The position numbers and the translations under genes are program-made. The notes beneath the pieces are model-generated. The model did not search any database. It saw only the letters and a program-made list of their open reading frames with translations, and was not told the origin of the DNA. Of a stretch of 64,000 bases of DNA, positions 23,400 to 36,200 are shown one piece after another. The DNA comes from Seriola aureovittata. Lineage: Eukaryota > Chordata > Actinopteri > Carangiformes > Carangidae. The stretch is from the NCBI RefSeq assembly GCF_021018895.1, contig NC_079364.1:34403082-34467081 (forward strand). Direction: 5' to 3'. Positions within the stretch are counted from its first letter, which is position 1. Every line of letters starts with the position of its first letter.

Positions 23400-24280
23400 T
23401 GTGCATAAAAGTTCCCCTCAGTTCACTCGGCACGTCATCGAGCCAGGACTCTTCCGTGAGTCGGCCAGCCAGCCAGCCAGAGTAACCGGGGTGAGCGAGA
23501 ACCCAACGGTCTCTCTAACAGAGCTTCAGATGTCCTCTGCAGAGATGGGGGAACCTGCCGGAAGGACGACCATCCATCAAGCCTGGATGATGTCGAGTGG
23601 CTACATGGAAGCCGCTTTGAGTAAAGGGCATATGACAGCCTGCTTGGAGTTTGCCAAACTGTGTTTAAAGGACTCTGAGAGTGTGAAGAATTATATTGTC
23701 TGGTCTGATGAGGCAGAACCTGAACTTTACATCTGGCTAAACGCCAGCATCATGCTATGCGGGCCTTTCAGCAGCAGGGACAGGGAGACTGGTCAGAAAT
23801 AAGGGAGGGGCACATGACCTGAGACTGTGGCGATGGGTCACCTTTAAGCACGACGCTGACCTGAAGCGAACAGCCAAGACGATGCTGGAGTGACTTTGGG
23901 ACAAGTCTCTGGTTTTCTGTGAGTGGCCCAGTCCAGACTTAAACCCCATAGAGCATCTGTGAAGGAACCTGGCAGCTCCCAGACGCTTGAGAGGATCTGC
24001 CAGGAAGAATGGGGGGGGGGACCTGCCCAAATCCAGATGTGCAGGGCTGGTAGAGACTAAATTAAGGGTCTGTATACTTTTGTAAATGATAGACTTCAGT
24101 GTTTGATTTTTTTTTTTTTTTCTAAAAACATGTTTTCACTTGATCATTAGGTGAAGCTGAGTGGTAGATGGATGTGAAAACAATGGCAACTTCATCCATC
24201 TACAATTAAATCAACAACAACAATAAACTGTGCAACAAGTGGTGGGGTCTGAATACTTTCTGAAGTCCCTGTATATCTTC
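23400..24280 (+). mobile_element. decayed Tc1-like DNA transposon (3' half)
   Basis: 'ctctctaacagagcttcaga', 'catatgacagcctgcttgga' and 'tgtctggtctgatgaggca' match the transposase gene of fish Tc1-like elements. Later sections match too: the W-P-S-P-D-L-N-P-I-E-H-L block is recognisable around 23925-23960 and is followed at once by a TGA stop. The 3' end has the typical 'gggtctgaatactttctgaa'. Stops, frameshifts and deletions make it inactive. The frame at 23401-23802 is a chance merger of its pieces. Confidence 0.8.
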
Positions 24281-24951
24281 TAATAAAAATAGTTTCCATT
24301 CAGTCATCTGTGCATTGCTCATTTCCACAGTGACTAACAACAACTGTTATCTCCCACAAGTTCAGTGTCCTATAAGACATGTCACTTCCTGAAACTCTCC
24401 CTCCTTAAATAAACCCCCTTATAATCATCGGCACTATACGACTCATACAGGAAACACTACCATAGTCTTATCCATCTGCAGATGGCCAGTTGAACTCTGC
24501 CACAAAAAAACTTTTCCAGGCTCGGGAAAGATACCACTTTATCTTTTCAAACAAAGCAAATGGAGTGAGTCATTAAGGCATGAACACAACAGAACCACAT
24601 CCCTAATTGGTTTCCTTGTTGGTGTCATTCGCCCCCAGTGCAAAATGTGAAATATTTATCCAATTATGTGTCAACATTTAAGAGATTACAGCTCCCTGTA
24701 AGCTACAGAGAGACACTAATAATGAATCCCCAGCTGCAGACTCTGCTGTCCACACACTGTCCGTCTACTGTTGTCAAAACTGAACCACGTCAGTTTTTTT
24801 CCCCGACTTCTACATGTCACCTAGCAACAAAATGAAACTATGAGTCATACTAACCTGCTGCACAGGCGACCTATGGGCTCATTTATTTAGAGGGCAGTCC
24901 CAGCAAAAAAAAATCCTGTAATTAATCCTTCACCTTTGTGACATGACATGT
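24281..24951. other. no gene seen
   Basis: AT-rich intergenic sequence. No coding block, RNA gene or clear repeat recognised. Confidence 0.45.
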
Positions 24952-25187
24952 AGGGTTGTAACTGACAATCATTTTCAATATCAGTTATTATTAATATTAA
25001 TTAGGGCTGCACAATTAATTAGACATACTAAGTTTACATAACACTGGATAATGTGGAACCAGAGAATGTTTGTCGTTTTTACTTGATAAATGACTTAAAT
25101 GATTCATCGACTATCCAAGCTGTTGCCGATTAGATCTATGTTGATAGACTAACTAATTAAGCCACTAATCATTTCTGCCCTAATGAT
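24952..25187. mobile_element. MITE with TAGGGYTGYAACT-type ends
   Basis: Left end 'tagggttgtaactgacaatc' and right end 'aatcatttctgccctaa' are imperfect inverted copies. The interior includes 'gaaccagagaatgtttgtcg' and 'gattcatcgactatc', typical of the abundant fish hAT-derived MITE with TAGGGCTGCAACTAAC termini. A second similar terminus at 25001 suggests rearrangement. Confidence 0.65.
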
Positions 25188-27110
25188 ATGAGATGTATAA
25201 AGAACGTTTTTTTACAACACATTATTTGACCTGACATCTTTGTGAACAGGAAAGGATTTTTTGGGGAGATGTTGCACTGTGTAACTTTCAACTTTAAACT
25301 GTAAACTACACCTCAAGTCAGTAAAAGCACTAAACACAGAGTAAGTGACGTGTTCAGTGCTACTCACAGCAGCTACTTAGCAGTGCTAATATGAAAATGC
25401 TGCATGTCTGTGTCTGACACGACCCAGGCAGACACAGAAGAACAACTGTTGGTTGTTCTGAAGCCGTACGATTCCAGCTGTAACATCACATCACGAAACT
25501 CGTTTTTATCCACTTGGTGCAATGTATCTCTGTGAGCTGATTGCCTGTGAGCAGAGCTATCTTCTCCTGCTAGTGAGAAAATGAGATGGCAAAGAGATTT
25601 CTCGCTTGTCGGTTTTGGGAGCGAGTCTGCTTTCTTCTCTGCTGTTACTGCAAAAAGAAAAAAAAAGGCTAACTTAACGATCTTGTCAAGTCGGTGGGGG
25701 GACGACCGAGGAGACAGTATCTTCTCTCTAAATACAGAGCCAAGTGAGTCTCCTTTGCCCGTTCCTACAGGTGACAGTGCACAGGACACAGATTAACCTG
25801 AGGCTGATGCTCTGCACATTTAGCATCTCTCCAGCTGTGTCAAACTCAAGTGGTCAGCCATTTTCTCTTACACATACACTATCATGTTCCAAACTAGTCA
25901 GCTTTTTTTTTATCTGTGATTCAAAGGTTTGATGCTCAGACGCAGTTTCCCTGGAGCAAAGTCTTTTGTTTGAGAGTCTGTGTTCTACACAAGATGAATC
26001 AAATGTGGAAATTTTGTGAGTTGTGCTTCTGTTAATTGTTTTACTATATATTGTTAAGAAAAAAAACCGCTTGGAGTTAACTCAGCAGACGTTGTATCTC
26101 CCCAGTATTCTTGTCTGTCTTGTTCATCACTCCCACTCACGGCTGAAAAATCCCACTCATCTTGTTCCCTATAGCCTTCCTTCCGTCATGTTAGACAAGG
26201 AGGTGTCCTTTATCTTATATTCTGCAGAAAGATGAATCAGCAAGACCTTTTGAACTCAGACAAACAAAAATTACAGATTGCCCCCAATCCATTGCATAAT
26301 GCAAGTGTCATAATGAGTTCACGACTCCCACTCAGCTCTGGAGCCTCTTTATCCTTTTGTGTATTAATATGCAGCAGTGGTTCACATATTATATAATAAA
26401 TGATATATTAAATATAAACCATATAGTCACTCTAGTTTATTGAAGTAGTGAGAGAAAAAGACAGAAACATGATAACTAAACAACCAGTGTACTAGCTGCA
26501 GGCTTCACCTTCAGCAGGATTAAACCCTTTGACCCTCTGAGAAATACAGCGACCGGCAGTGATGCTGCGTTAGGAGCAAGCTGGGAATGTCAGAACTAGG
26601 TCACATGCACCAATGGGATTCAATCAAGCCTGTTTTTTCCATTTCAGAACGATGTCACCTTTCGAGATTTATGCTGGCGTCCAAGGCAGCAATGATCAAG
26701 AAGCTGAAAATTGCTTCATTACAGCAAAGATTATGAATTTCTTGCTGTCATTATGACCAGCGCAGCTCATTTCATCTACTGACAATTACTGTGTAATCCA
26801 TACAGCCGAGTTTAAACACCACAAAACAAAAACAAACACAAAAACAGATGTGCTGGGGCTAGTCTTCGGCCGCTATTCAATAATATTGAATATTGTGATG
26901 TTTCCCACCATAAGCGATATTTATCATTAGCATTTTCTGCAGTTTTGCACAGTCTGCACGTGACAAACATAAAAAAGAAAATCTGAAACATGAAATATAA
27001 TAATAATATGTTATACAAAAAACACCTGAAACATATGTACAATAACATAAGTATGAAAATAAGAATGTTTTTTTTCAGAAATTAAATGCAGAGCTGTTTT
27101 TGAGTCTTTT
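25188..27110. other. no gene recognised
   Basis: Includes a 138-codon minus frame at 25373-25789 without any recognised domain or splice logic. Otherwise AT-rich intergenic DNA. Confidence 0.4.
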
Positions 27111-28215
27111 GGTTCAAATCCAAGTCAAGTCTCATTCTTTAGATGGAAAGCCCAAGTGCAGTTTCAAGTATTTGTCAAGTATGTAGAGGGCTTCCCTATG
27201 TCCACTCTCAAGTCCTCGAGTCCACTCTACACTCCACTCTACTAACTCCACTCAATATCCAGCTGCAAGTAATGAATCAAAGCTTCTCTCAGTGTTCATT
27301 TCTAGTAATAAGAACACTAAAGGCAAATATTTAAATATATGACTTTATTGCAAAAAGCAGCAAGATGAGTTTTAGTCTGTTTGTAAAGTTATAGTTTCTA
27401 TACATCATTGCTCCTCTGTTTTCATCTGAACTCCTCCCTGTCAATAGCTCAGTGAAAGGTGAAATGATAAAGCAGCATGGTGCAGTGGAAGTAAAATAAA
27501 CACAACAGGCAGCCCTTGTCAATATAAATAGAAATAAATAAAATTTCAAGTTTGTCTGTCTTTACAGTTTTGCACAATTGCTCAATCACATTTCTCTAAT
27601 GAGTTCACTTCAGTAAAACTCCCAGTTTTCTTCACAGCTTAGCACAACAGTGAGTCTCACAATCCGAAATGCACTAATACAACAAACACAAGTCATTCAT
27701 ATTTCAAAATCAACTCCTGCAGCAGAACACTGTCAGCATTCATCTTCCAACAAGAAAACTTTCTCATTCACAAGCACACAGACTCTAACAACAGGTGGCT
27801 TTACAATGGGCACAGTAACACTATTGATTACAGTATTCAGAAAGACAGAAGAAGAAGAAGAAGCTGGTTCACACTGACTGTGGTGCTGACTGCGTGGGGA
27901 GTTTTGGCAAAGCAAACTTATTGTAGTATCAAGAAATCTCAGTTAGCAATTATAAAAAAACAAACAGTAGCTCACATTACAACTAACCTAATGAAATGGA
28001 TAGTATTAGTTCAGTTAACAAAAAAATGTATGTTAGAATAATTTAATAATTTGTAAAAAAATATTGATCGGTATAAATGTTTTGAAGCTATAGAGCCGTG
28101 GTTGTCAAGTTCTTTCACATCAAGTACCCTTGAACTGTCACAAAGTCAAGTCTCAGGACGAGTCTTCAAGAAGTCAAGTCTCACAGCAGATGAGTCCAAG
28201 TGAACTGTCAAGTCT
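27111..28215. repeat. two patches rich in 'caagtc' words
   Basis: At 27111-27285 and 28100-28215 the sequence repeats variants of caagtcaagtctca and gagtcca irregularly. These are remnants of a simple 'caagtc' fish repeat. The sequence between them is unremarkable. Confidence 0.4.
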
Positions 28216-31200
28216 GCGGTTTTCGTTAAATAGATTTTTAGTAGTCAGTCATAGAAAAACGACAACGTAAAATAATTAAATGTGTTGGCACATCAAACTA
28301 AATATCAGAATGTATAAAAAAGTATTAATTAAAACTGGAGAAAACCAATAAGACCAAAGGCAGAGACTACACTAATACAAAGTGGGGGTGGATGCATGCA
28401 TGTGCAAACAGAGAACAGACAGAATATTTTGATTTGCATCATTCAGGGAAAATGACATGCAGTTTTTGTTCATTAAGTATCTGTATTATAGTGCTGCAGT
28501 GGCTCCTGGATAGAGGTGCTGCTTTTGCTGCAGTGAAATCGCTTGTAGGTCAGATTCATGTTGAGACCAAACAGACATTTTCTTGTTTAAAAAAACAAAA
28601 CAAAAAGTATGTATACTGGTAAGTCCAGAAAACATTAGGCTACACCTAATAACTGGCAGGGCAGAGAAGTGTCTACACTTTACAGTTATAGGTGTATTCA
28701 TCTAATGGTGAAATGGTTTTTAGTGACAGTTTAGGTCAGTACTTTTTCCGAAGTCTACCCCTTACTGCAAATGCTAATTAAGACGGCACATGCTACACAC
28801 ACTCCTCTCTCTCTATGGCCCGAGGCTCCCTAATAAAAGGACTACTTCAAACAGCAAGTGAGCATCTAATTAAATTTCTCCACAAATTAATGAGACACAA
28901 TGTTTACGCCTCCACGAGACGATTAGTGAAGCAACCAGAGCTGTGCACCAATGATACTGATGTTAAGTTTCAAAGAGGCTCAGTGAGGCCCTTATTGTTT
29001 CACCTAAATGATATGCAAATAATAAAAACTAATGCTCCTCTATGTGCAAAACCTTCTTGAAGGCCAGTGGAATGTAAATGGGCCAAACTGCCTCTCTGTA
29101 TTTATCTAAAGCTTGTTTTCTCTTATCTCTGATGGGTGACAAATATAATTGCAAAATGTTAATGTGTTTTTGTAATACCGCCTGCAGGCTCAATTTTTCT
29201 TTGGTATATTTAAGCACTCAGCACATTTGTCCTCGTGTGCTTTAAGGTTAAAACCATGAACGTGCGATGTTTGCAAATGTTCAACCATCAATAAATGTCA
29301 GCTGATGGATTGTGGGAAATCTTATTCACATGCAAAAGATGTTAAACGCTTGTTTGAGGAGAATTTATGAAAATATTAGATTCTTTAAAGAATAAAGCTC
29401 AGATACATTGAAATTCAAATATATTCAGACAAATTACAACATGTTCTGCCATGTGCTGTTTGCTCTGACAACACAATAGCTTTATGCTGTAATATTACCG
29501 TTATTTCGAGGTGCAGGAAAAGTATATTTATCTGTTTCATCAAAGGATAATATCTTGTCCAGTTGGATCTTCTGCTGGAAACTAAAGTGTAACTGAAGTG
29601 CTCAATGGACAGAACCAATAGGAAGCTGCCAATCCTCTCATCAGCTTTTGAGTAAAGTGAACAGTGACCCCAACTCTCATGTTATTCAAGATATAGAACC
29701 AAAATCTGACCGAAGGTAAGGCTGTAACTAATAACTGTTTTCAATAGAGCTAGACTGACAGATACATCAGCCAATATTATAAGCCAATCAGTAGCAAGAA
29801 AGTGCAAAATGAGGTTTTAAGTGATTTAGAAGCAGTGTCTGCATTACATAGCATCTCCACCAGAGAGCACTGCTTTGTTTCAAGCTTATGTTCTGCTTAA
29901 TATACATCATTAAAAACAAATAATGAATCCATATCAAGAATGTTTTTTCATGTTGTGTTTCAACATGTAAACATATTACTATTAGCAAAATGTCATTTTT
30001 GAATTTTTAAAACTCCAAAACATCGATATGGGTTGGGCTAAAATGTTCATAGTTTGTTTGTTGCCAATGACAAAACAATGAATAGGAAAAAGTGCAACGT
30101 GAACTACTTGAACAAAGCTAAGTTTCTTTAAGTTGGCAGCTAAGTGAGATACATCTTTTAATTACAATGTAAAAGACTGGATGTCCCATAACCTTTAATA
30201 TTTGAATTCTAACAAATGATCCTTGGCCTGGAACACAGTCCCAACAAAATACAGCCACTCCTCAGCCCCTCAGGCCTAACATTACCTCCGCCCCCCAAAT
30301 ATCTGCCTGTTGTTTTTGACTGTGGCTTGAGCCTGAGGCAAAATATAAAGATATGAGTCCAGTCATGTTATCAGCTCAAAAGAAGAGTATCTTTCAAAGT
30401 TAGATCAAATTACTTACTGACAGAGAAAATAACACATGTTATTATATATGGCCCAGGCTCTCTGTGGCAGTTATTTTGTGGTATATTGATTATTCATATC
30501 ATATAATGATATATGCCAGTAATAGTGATTGGTTTCTGGACTGTGGAAATATATATTACAAGGCTGCCTACGTCTACTGTATTTTAGGAAAAGGTTTTGA
30601 CACTGGGAACAGTATATTATATATCCGATCTACATCAGCTTTGATAACAATGTTTACAGGAATTATTTGTAAAATGTTTTTAGAGACAACAATGTTTCAC
30701 ATTTTGTCTCCATAAGAGCGTTTCCAGACGTAAGTTCTGCTCATAGACTGTAAATGCTCCTTCCATACTGGCGAATGATGCACAAACCCGGTTGTGTATC
30801 ACTGAGGGATAAGAGAAGAAACACACTGACCCTAAAGGCATACAGTGAAAGTTGCAGGTCATCAGCAGACCTCTCCTCCGCCTGAAGCCAATATATGACC
30901 TAACACTTTTAGAAGGACCTTTCTGTACTTTCCTCTTAGCTGCATAGCTTTCATTAGTCCAGCTTAGTGTTTGCTCTCAGGGATGTAGGAAGGGAAGAGG
31001 AGTATTTCTGCTTTTCCTCCACTTTGGACCAGGCCTGCCTCCACTGAGACCTTTGCGGCTTGCTGGGTATGTGACACCCAATCCCAGCAGCCTCATTACC
31101 GCCTGCACACTGTGGTTACTACATTACAAGACAGGAGGAGGTGCCAGGCAGTTCAGGTGTGGGTCGTGGCCGGTACGAGAACTGCTGTCGATCTGGACTT

Positions 31201-31740
31201 TGGCACTGGATGACGCCACATCTCTCCCCACAGTAATAAGGACTTGAGCGGCCTCCAACACAACAAAACAAACTAAGTAATGCAGCGGCTGCGGTGTTGA
31301 CACAAGAGAGGGATTTCAGTAAAAGCACTGATTAAAGTATGAGAGCTTGTATTATTAGTCCGAGGGATGTTACACATTATTATCACCTCCTGCGCAAAAC
31401 TGCAAGATACAGTTGCCACTTTGTTATTTTACGAGTTTTAGTTTAACGAGTCTCCCTGAAGAGCAATTATTCCGCTTGAAAGAGAGCTGAATACATATCA
31501 CAGCGAAAATAACCCACACTATTGGTTGACACACTAAATGCAACTTTCAAAAAACATTAAACTCAAGCTAGAACGTATAATAGTGTGAATGTGTGTACAA
31601 CGTTTGGATTCGGTTCAATTTTACGCACGAGTTTCGGGAGGAAAACTTTGCCCTACTGTGGAAGCACAACAGACCACGTCGAGCCGTGAAAACAGTTAAA
31701 ATAATAATCTGCCCACATATTTATTATTTATTCATCTTAC
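28216..31740. other. no gene recognised
   Basis: AT-rich sequence, part of which must be the first intron of the signal-peptide gene at 31741-31828. A fragment resembling the MITE at 24952 ('aaggctgtaactaataactg') occurs at 29718. No second exon of that gene was identified. Confidence 0.4.
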
Positions 31741-31828
31741 CTTGTCCATGTCCTCTGCAAGACCCCAAACGGGCGACACAGGAGAGCGAAACGGCGCACA
31801 GAAGCCACCACTTGTTTGACAGAGCCAT
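31741..31828 (-). CDS. first coding exon of an unidentified secreted or membrane protein
   Basis: ATG at 31828 in a good Kozak context (AGCAGCATGG), then MALSNKWWLLCAVSLSCVAR and LGSCRGHGQ, ending with one base of a split codon at a strong donor (G|gtaaga). Residues 7-20 are a hydrophobic signal-peptide core with likely cleavage near Gly-Ser-Cys. The 5' leader on the minus strand (to about 31900) lacks other ATGs close by. I do not recognise the family. Downstream exons should lie at lower coordinates on the minus strand and were not found; they may sit beyond a very long intron. It is not part of the map4-like reading frame as far as I can tell. Confidence 0.6.
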
Positions 31829-31907
31829 GCTGCTGAACGGAGGGACTGGTCCGCGCTGAATGTAAAGTTTAGAGTGAAACTTCAAGTTGAAGGGCTGAAG
31901 TTGTGTG

Positions 31908-31941
<34 letters not shown>

Positions 31942-31965
31942 AGTGTGTGTTTGTGTGTGTGCGTA
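31829..31965 (-). promoter_or_regulatory. probable 5' leader and (CA)n-containing proximal promoter
   Basis: The 80 bp upstream of the ATG fit a 5' UTR. Beyond it a (GT)n run at 31911-31961 (CA in transcript sense) would lie just upstream of the start site. No TATA box is evident. Confidence 0.35.
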
Positions 31966-32165
31966 CTTCCGTTTGATAACAGTCCGAAATTGAAATTTCC
32001 AGTAATTTCCTGAAAGGACAGTGAAATATTCCCCTGAGTCATAACGTTTACTGTCGAATTGAATGAAAATAAATTAGAATATTTAATAGTGTTTTATCAT
32101 TTCACCTGTCTCCACCACTTATTATTTTTGACAAAAAAGGAGTATGACGTAAGCTTTAATTAGCT

Positions 32166-32251
32166 TTATTAATAATAATAATAATAATACGATTTTAGAC
32201 AACAAAGGCATCTAATCAGATAATTGATCCTGCTGTTTAGAAAGCACACAA

Positions 32252-32282
<31 letters not shown>

Positions 32283-32318
32283 ACTATCTCTCACTATCTA
32301 TCTATCTATCTATCTCTC
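32166..32318. repeat. microsatellite cluster: (AAT)n, (CT)n, (CTAT)n
   Basis: Short AAT repeat at about 32170-32190, CT run at 32251-32278, and CTAT repeats at about 32284-32315. Confidence 0.85.
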
Positions 32319-33184
32319 TGCTGATGAACTGTAGCGAGCGGGCCCCAGGTTGCATCTTTTCAACCCCTCAACAACACTTTAATCCGCAGCAATTCATCTC
32401 ACAGTGATGAGAAATTTTCATCTGAAGCCCATTACCCAGACTCAGCTGTCTGTTTCATTCAGGAAATTCGTACCTGAGTAATGGGTTTTGGAGAGGGGTT
32501 GAAACGCCTTTCAGCTCTTCCAGGCCTCTGCCAGTGACACGCAGTGTAATTTAGCTTCATGTTGGCACATACATACTGAAATTATAGTCTGCCAGCACCT
32601 TTGCACCCCAGACTTTCATAACTTGAATGATTTCATTACACTGTGTTAAATACTGGATTGAATTTATGTACAGTTAAATAGAGATGGCTACACTTCTGCC
32701 AAGGCTGAGGATTTGATACACAGTTGGGGGTCACACAGAATAAAGATCCATGCTTTCATTGTCATGCATGGAAATTCACAAGAGTTTTTCGACTTCACGT
32801 CCAAATCAGAGTTTACAGATTGGGTGTCATCTGTTGTAGAGACTGTAAAGCCCTCTCAGACAAATCTGTGACTTGAGGATTAAGAAATAAAATGTCTGGT
32901 GTTTAGATGAAAGAACGGTTTTCAGTGGCCAAGCAGCCACAGTAAATTGGGCTACTTCACATATTGGAGACTCCACATGGCCACAAACAGTAACAATAGC
33001 AACATAATTTGAACCTCAGTATTTAAACATTTTCACAACAGAAAGATAAACTGCACACAGACACAGTAAAGGAGGTCCTGACCAGGAAATAGCCTGGCAC
33101 ATAACCCCTCAAAAAAAACAGCTAATTGTCATTTTCACACTTTGTATGGACTAGAGGAGCTATTAGTAAGTTTTGTGAATGTGA
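32319..33184. other. no gene seen
   Basis: Intergenic sequence without recognised coding blocks. Confidence 0.4.
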
Positions 33185-33270
33185 ACTTGACGAGCCGGCA
33201 CAGAACCCTGACCTCAACCTTATTGGACACCTTTGGGGTGAACTGGAGAGATAACATCATCACTATGTTC
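33185..33270 (+). mobile_element. Tc1-like transposase remnant
   Basis: 'cagaaccctgacctcaacc' followed by 'ttattggacacctttgggg' and 'gaactggagag' reads as PDLNLIGHLWGELER, the conserved block of Tc1/mariner transposases that carries the second catalytic Asp (normally SPDLNPIEHLWDELER). No intact element remains. Confidence 0.65.
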
Positions 33271-36200
33271 ACTGCATCACCATCCATAACCAGCTGTTTC
33301 TAACCATTCACACTTGAGCGTAAGTTCAATTTCATTCAGGTCACTTCAAAATTAGGGCAACAAAACCACTGGTTATAAGGTTCACAGATTAGAAACCGAC
33401 TACACCAAAATTAAGGCATCATATTTTTGTGACTTTCATTGTGTTTCAGCAGCCTTCTAGCTAAAATGTAACTTACCATATAAGGAGGGGACATCTATGT
33501 ACCAAAGACCTCCCCTTTGAATATTGAAAAACACAGGAACTGTAACTGCAGGTACTCAAATTCTTAACTAAGGGTTTTGGCTTTCAGATAAGTGACTGTT
33601 ATAATTGTTCAATTGATCAACTAAATCATATTTGTATTCCTTATTAACTCCAAGTGCTGTCAAAGAAAGTGAAAGACATCGCAAATTGTTCCAGCACTGC
33701 TGGCCACTCTGTCTTTAGAGCTGCCAAGACAAGCTGTCCTTCCAGACAAGACTGTGACAGGGGGTCCTGGTTCAACTCCCCAGAACAGCTGGGAAAATCT
33801 GTGCAGGGAAAGTTAATATTTGTTTCTTCTCCCTGGAGAGACGCTGAGGTACCATCATACCAGCCTCCTCAACCGCAACTGCTCTCATGGAGCTCATAAA
33901 CAGCCAGGAGCAGTAGACGGTGGTCATAATGGTGAGTTTCTGGGAGTTACTGTGTGGAACTTAATGAGTGTGATGTAGAGTAGGAAAAGGGCAAAGATGC
34001 TCAGTTCACCTTCCTTTGACAAATAAAGGTTTGAAACAAAGCAATACAATTATAAAAAGTGTGATATCTCTAAATGTCTTATATAAGATATTAGATAATT
34101 GAGTGTGACACTCTCATGTGGATCTTATGAGTCAGTTAAATCACATCAACCGCCCTGAGTAAACTATGACTATTTCATTGTGCATGGGTCAATATCTACC
34201 GGGGCAGTATCAATTCAAGTGTGTCATCGTTAATAAAGGTTTGATATTCTGAGGTGCAGTCTGCTGTTTTCAAATAGGTTCAAACCATTCCCAAACAGCA
34301 GCTGTTTCCTATGAATTACATTCATTTGCAGTGATTCCAAAATAGCAATTAAGGCTTGGATTAATTTCAGGTTTAATTTTAGATTTAATGGTGAAAAAGC
34401 TCCAACAACCCCCCCACCCACATTACCTAACAGCAGGCAGACACTTTTAGCATCTATCTGATGAAAATAGAGGAACATTAAAAAGCTAAAATGACAGATA
34501 TTTCCTTCTGGAGTTGGAGGAGACCAAAACAGAGCTTGAATGTGAACATAGGCAAGCGTTTGCTAACATGTTAGCCAATAACAACTAATGTCGAAGGTGT
34601 GGGGGCTGACAGGTTGGTGAATCTGCCCCCAGGAGGCCAAACTATTAATCAATGCAGGTTAAACCTTCATTACCTATAATGCCATTAACTTGTTGTTTCC
34701 ATAAAATTAACCAAGTGATTTTACCCACACTTGAATTCACAGGTGCCAATGTTTTGCAAACAATGTATCTGATATGTTTAAAGATTGTTTCCCCCAGAAT
34801 GCATTTTGCTTTCTCAAATTAGCCAATATTTATAATAATATAGCAGGAGATGTGTGGGAAACTGGTTTTAAAATGTCTGTCTGTGGTGTATGTACAAACA
34901 TATAGTAAGTATTTACATTAAAAGTATAGGATGACATTTGGTCTTGACTTAAGATAATAACACTCAATTTTAATATTCCTGAAATGAGAGAAACCACACA
35001 GGCACAAATTTCTCACCCCACGGGCAGAGTTCTTCTTGTTTAGAGAAAATGAGCCTTGAGGGGCTGAAAATGAGACTGAATCAATTTGCAACACACCACA
35101 GTCCACAGTCTTGGCGCTTTTCAGTGTGTGTGTTCCTGAGTGTGTACGCTTGGTTGTACATTTGTGCACATGTGTGGGATGTCAGTGGACAAGAATGTGT
35201 CCGTCTGTGAGACTAATCATGCAGCGCTATTACTCACTGTGTTCAGGGAAACTGTGAATCTGTGGTCTCCCCCCCACCCCACCTTCTGAGTGGAAAGCTG
35301 GTGAGGGAGAGAAAGTAAAAGTCACATGGTCAAATCTCCAGAAAAGCCCTGATGGAATTTCCTGTGTGCTAATTTTCCCACGATACCATGACCTCAATAT
35401 TGCTCACTCAAAACAACGTGTTGGAGTGGAACACTCCTGACACTTTGTGGCTTGTAGCTGATGAATGACGTTATTGTCTGCCCTCTGTTTTCAATGACTG
35501 TACTCTTGGTAACTTCACAGAGAAATGAGAGTCCTTAATTCTATCTGTCTCCAGAAAAGAAAATATATTACAGATGCAGATGGCACATGGAACTACCGTT
35601 GATCGGAAGAAATGTTGAATTTGTTTACAGTATTTTTAGAAAAGGAAATAAATGATAAATTAATATCTTGCAAAATCTGATGCTTTACACCATCTTTTTT
35701 AGTATTTAATATTCATTAGTTGTTCATTTAGTTTGACACAATATTGTTAATTATACAATACATAGCTAACCTTAGCTAGCTAGCTAGCATTAACAGCTGT
35801 TTACTATACCAGTTTAGAAGTATTGTTGTGAGTTCAGTGTCAGCTGTCCCCAGTGGTGGAAAGCAACATCAGTGTTAATTCTTGTCTCCTTCAGGTCTTT
35901 TCCTCTGCTAAAGTTAGCATGCTAACCAGCTGGCCAACTCATCAGTCTGTTATAACCTCTTGTCTTGTAAACACAGCGATGGATGAAGCTCTTGTCAAGC
36001 GACAGTCACCACCACCGCTCCCAGAGAGGAACCACGTTCGGCAGCAGAGAAAACTTACAAAAAGTCCCTTTAAACCATTGAAGAAGAAGAGGTTGCAACA
36101 AGATTCTGTAATTAAAATGGTGTCAAACTTAAAACAAATGAAAATATTGTGGAAAACATGACTGAAATAGTGCATTGATTTTTGTTTAATGGATTAATTT

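Noticed and set aside
25373..25789. 138-codon minus-strand frame
   Set aside because: No recognised domain, and no supporting promoter or splice logic; A-run at 25650 suggests chance or an old repeat.
27111..27130. 'ggttcaaatcc' as a tRNA T-loop
   Set aside because: No acceptor stem, D-arm or anticodon arm can be formed around it.
31053..31328. Cys-rich snippets on both strands resembling VOPP1/WBP1-type motifs (CGSW.VREL, RYENCC)
   Set aside because: Similarity is patchy and spread over different frames; no acceptor or phase fits the signal-peptide exon at 31741-31828.
35853..36161. 102-codon plus-strand frame with a basic tail
   Set aside because: No family match, and repeat-like 'gttagcatgctaacc' words around its start.
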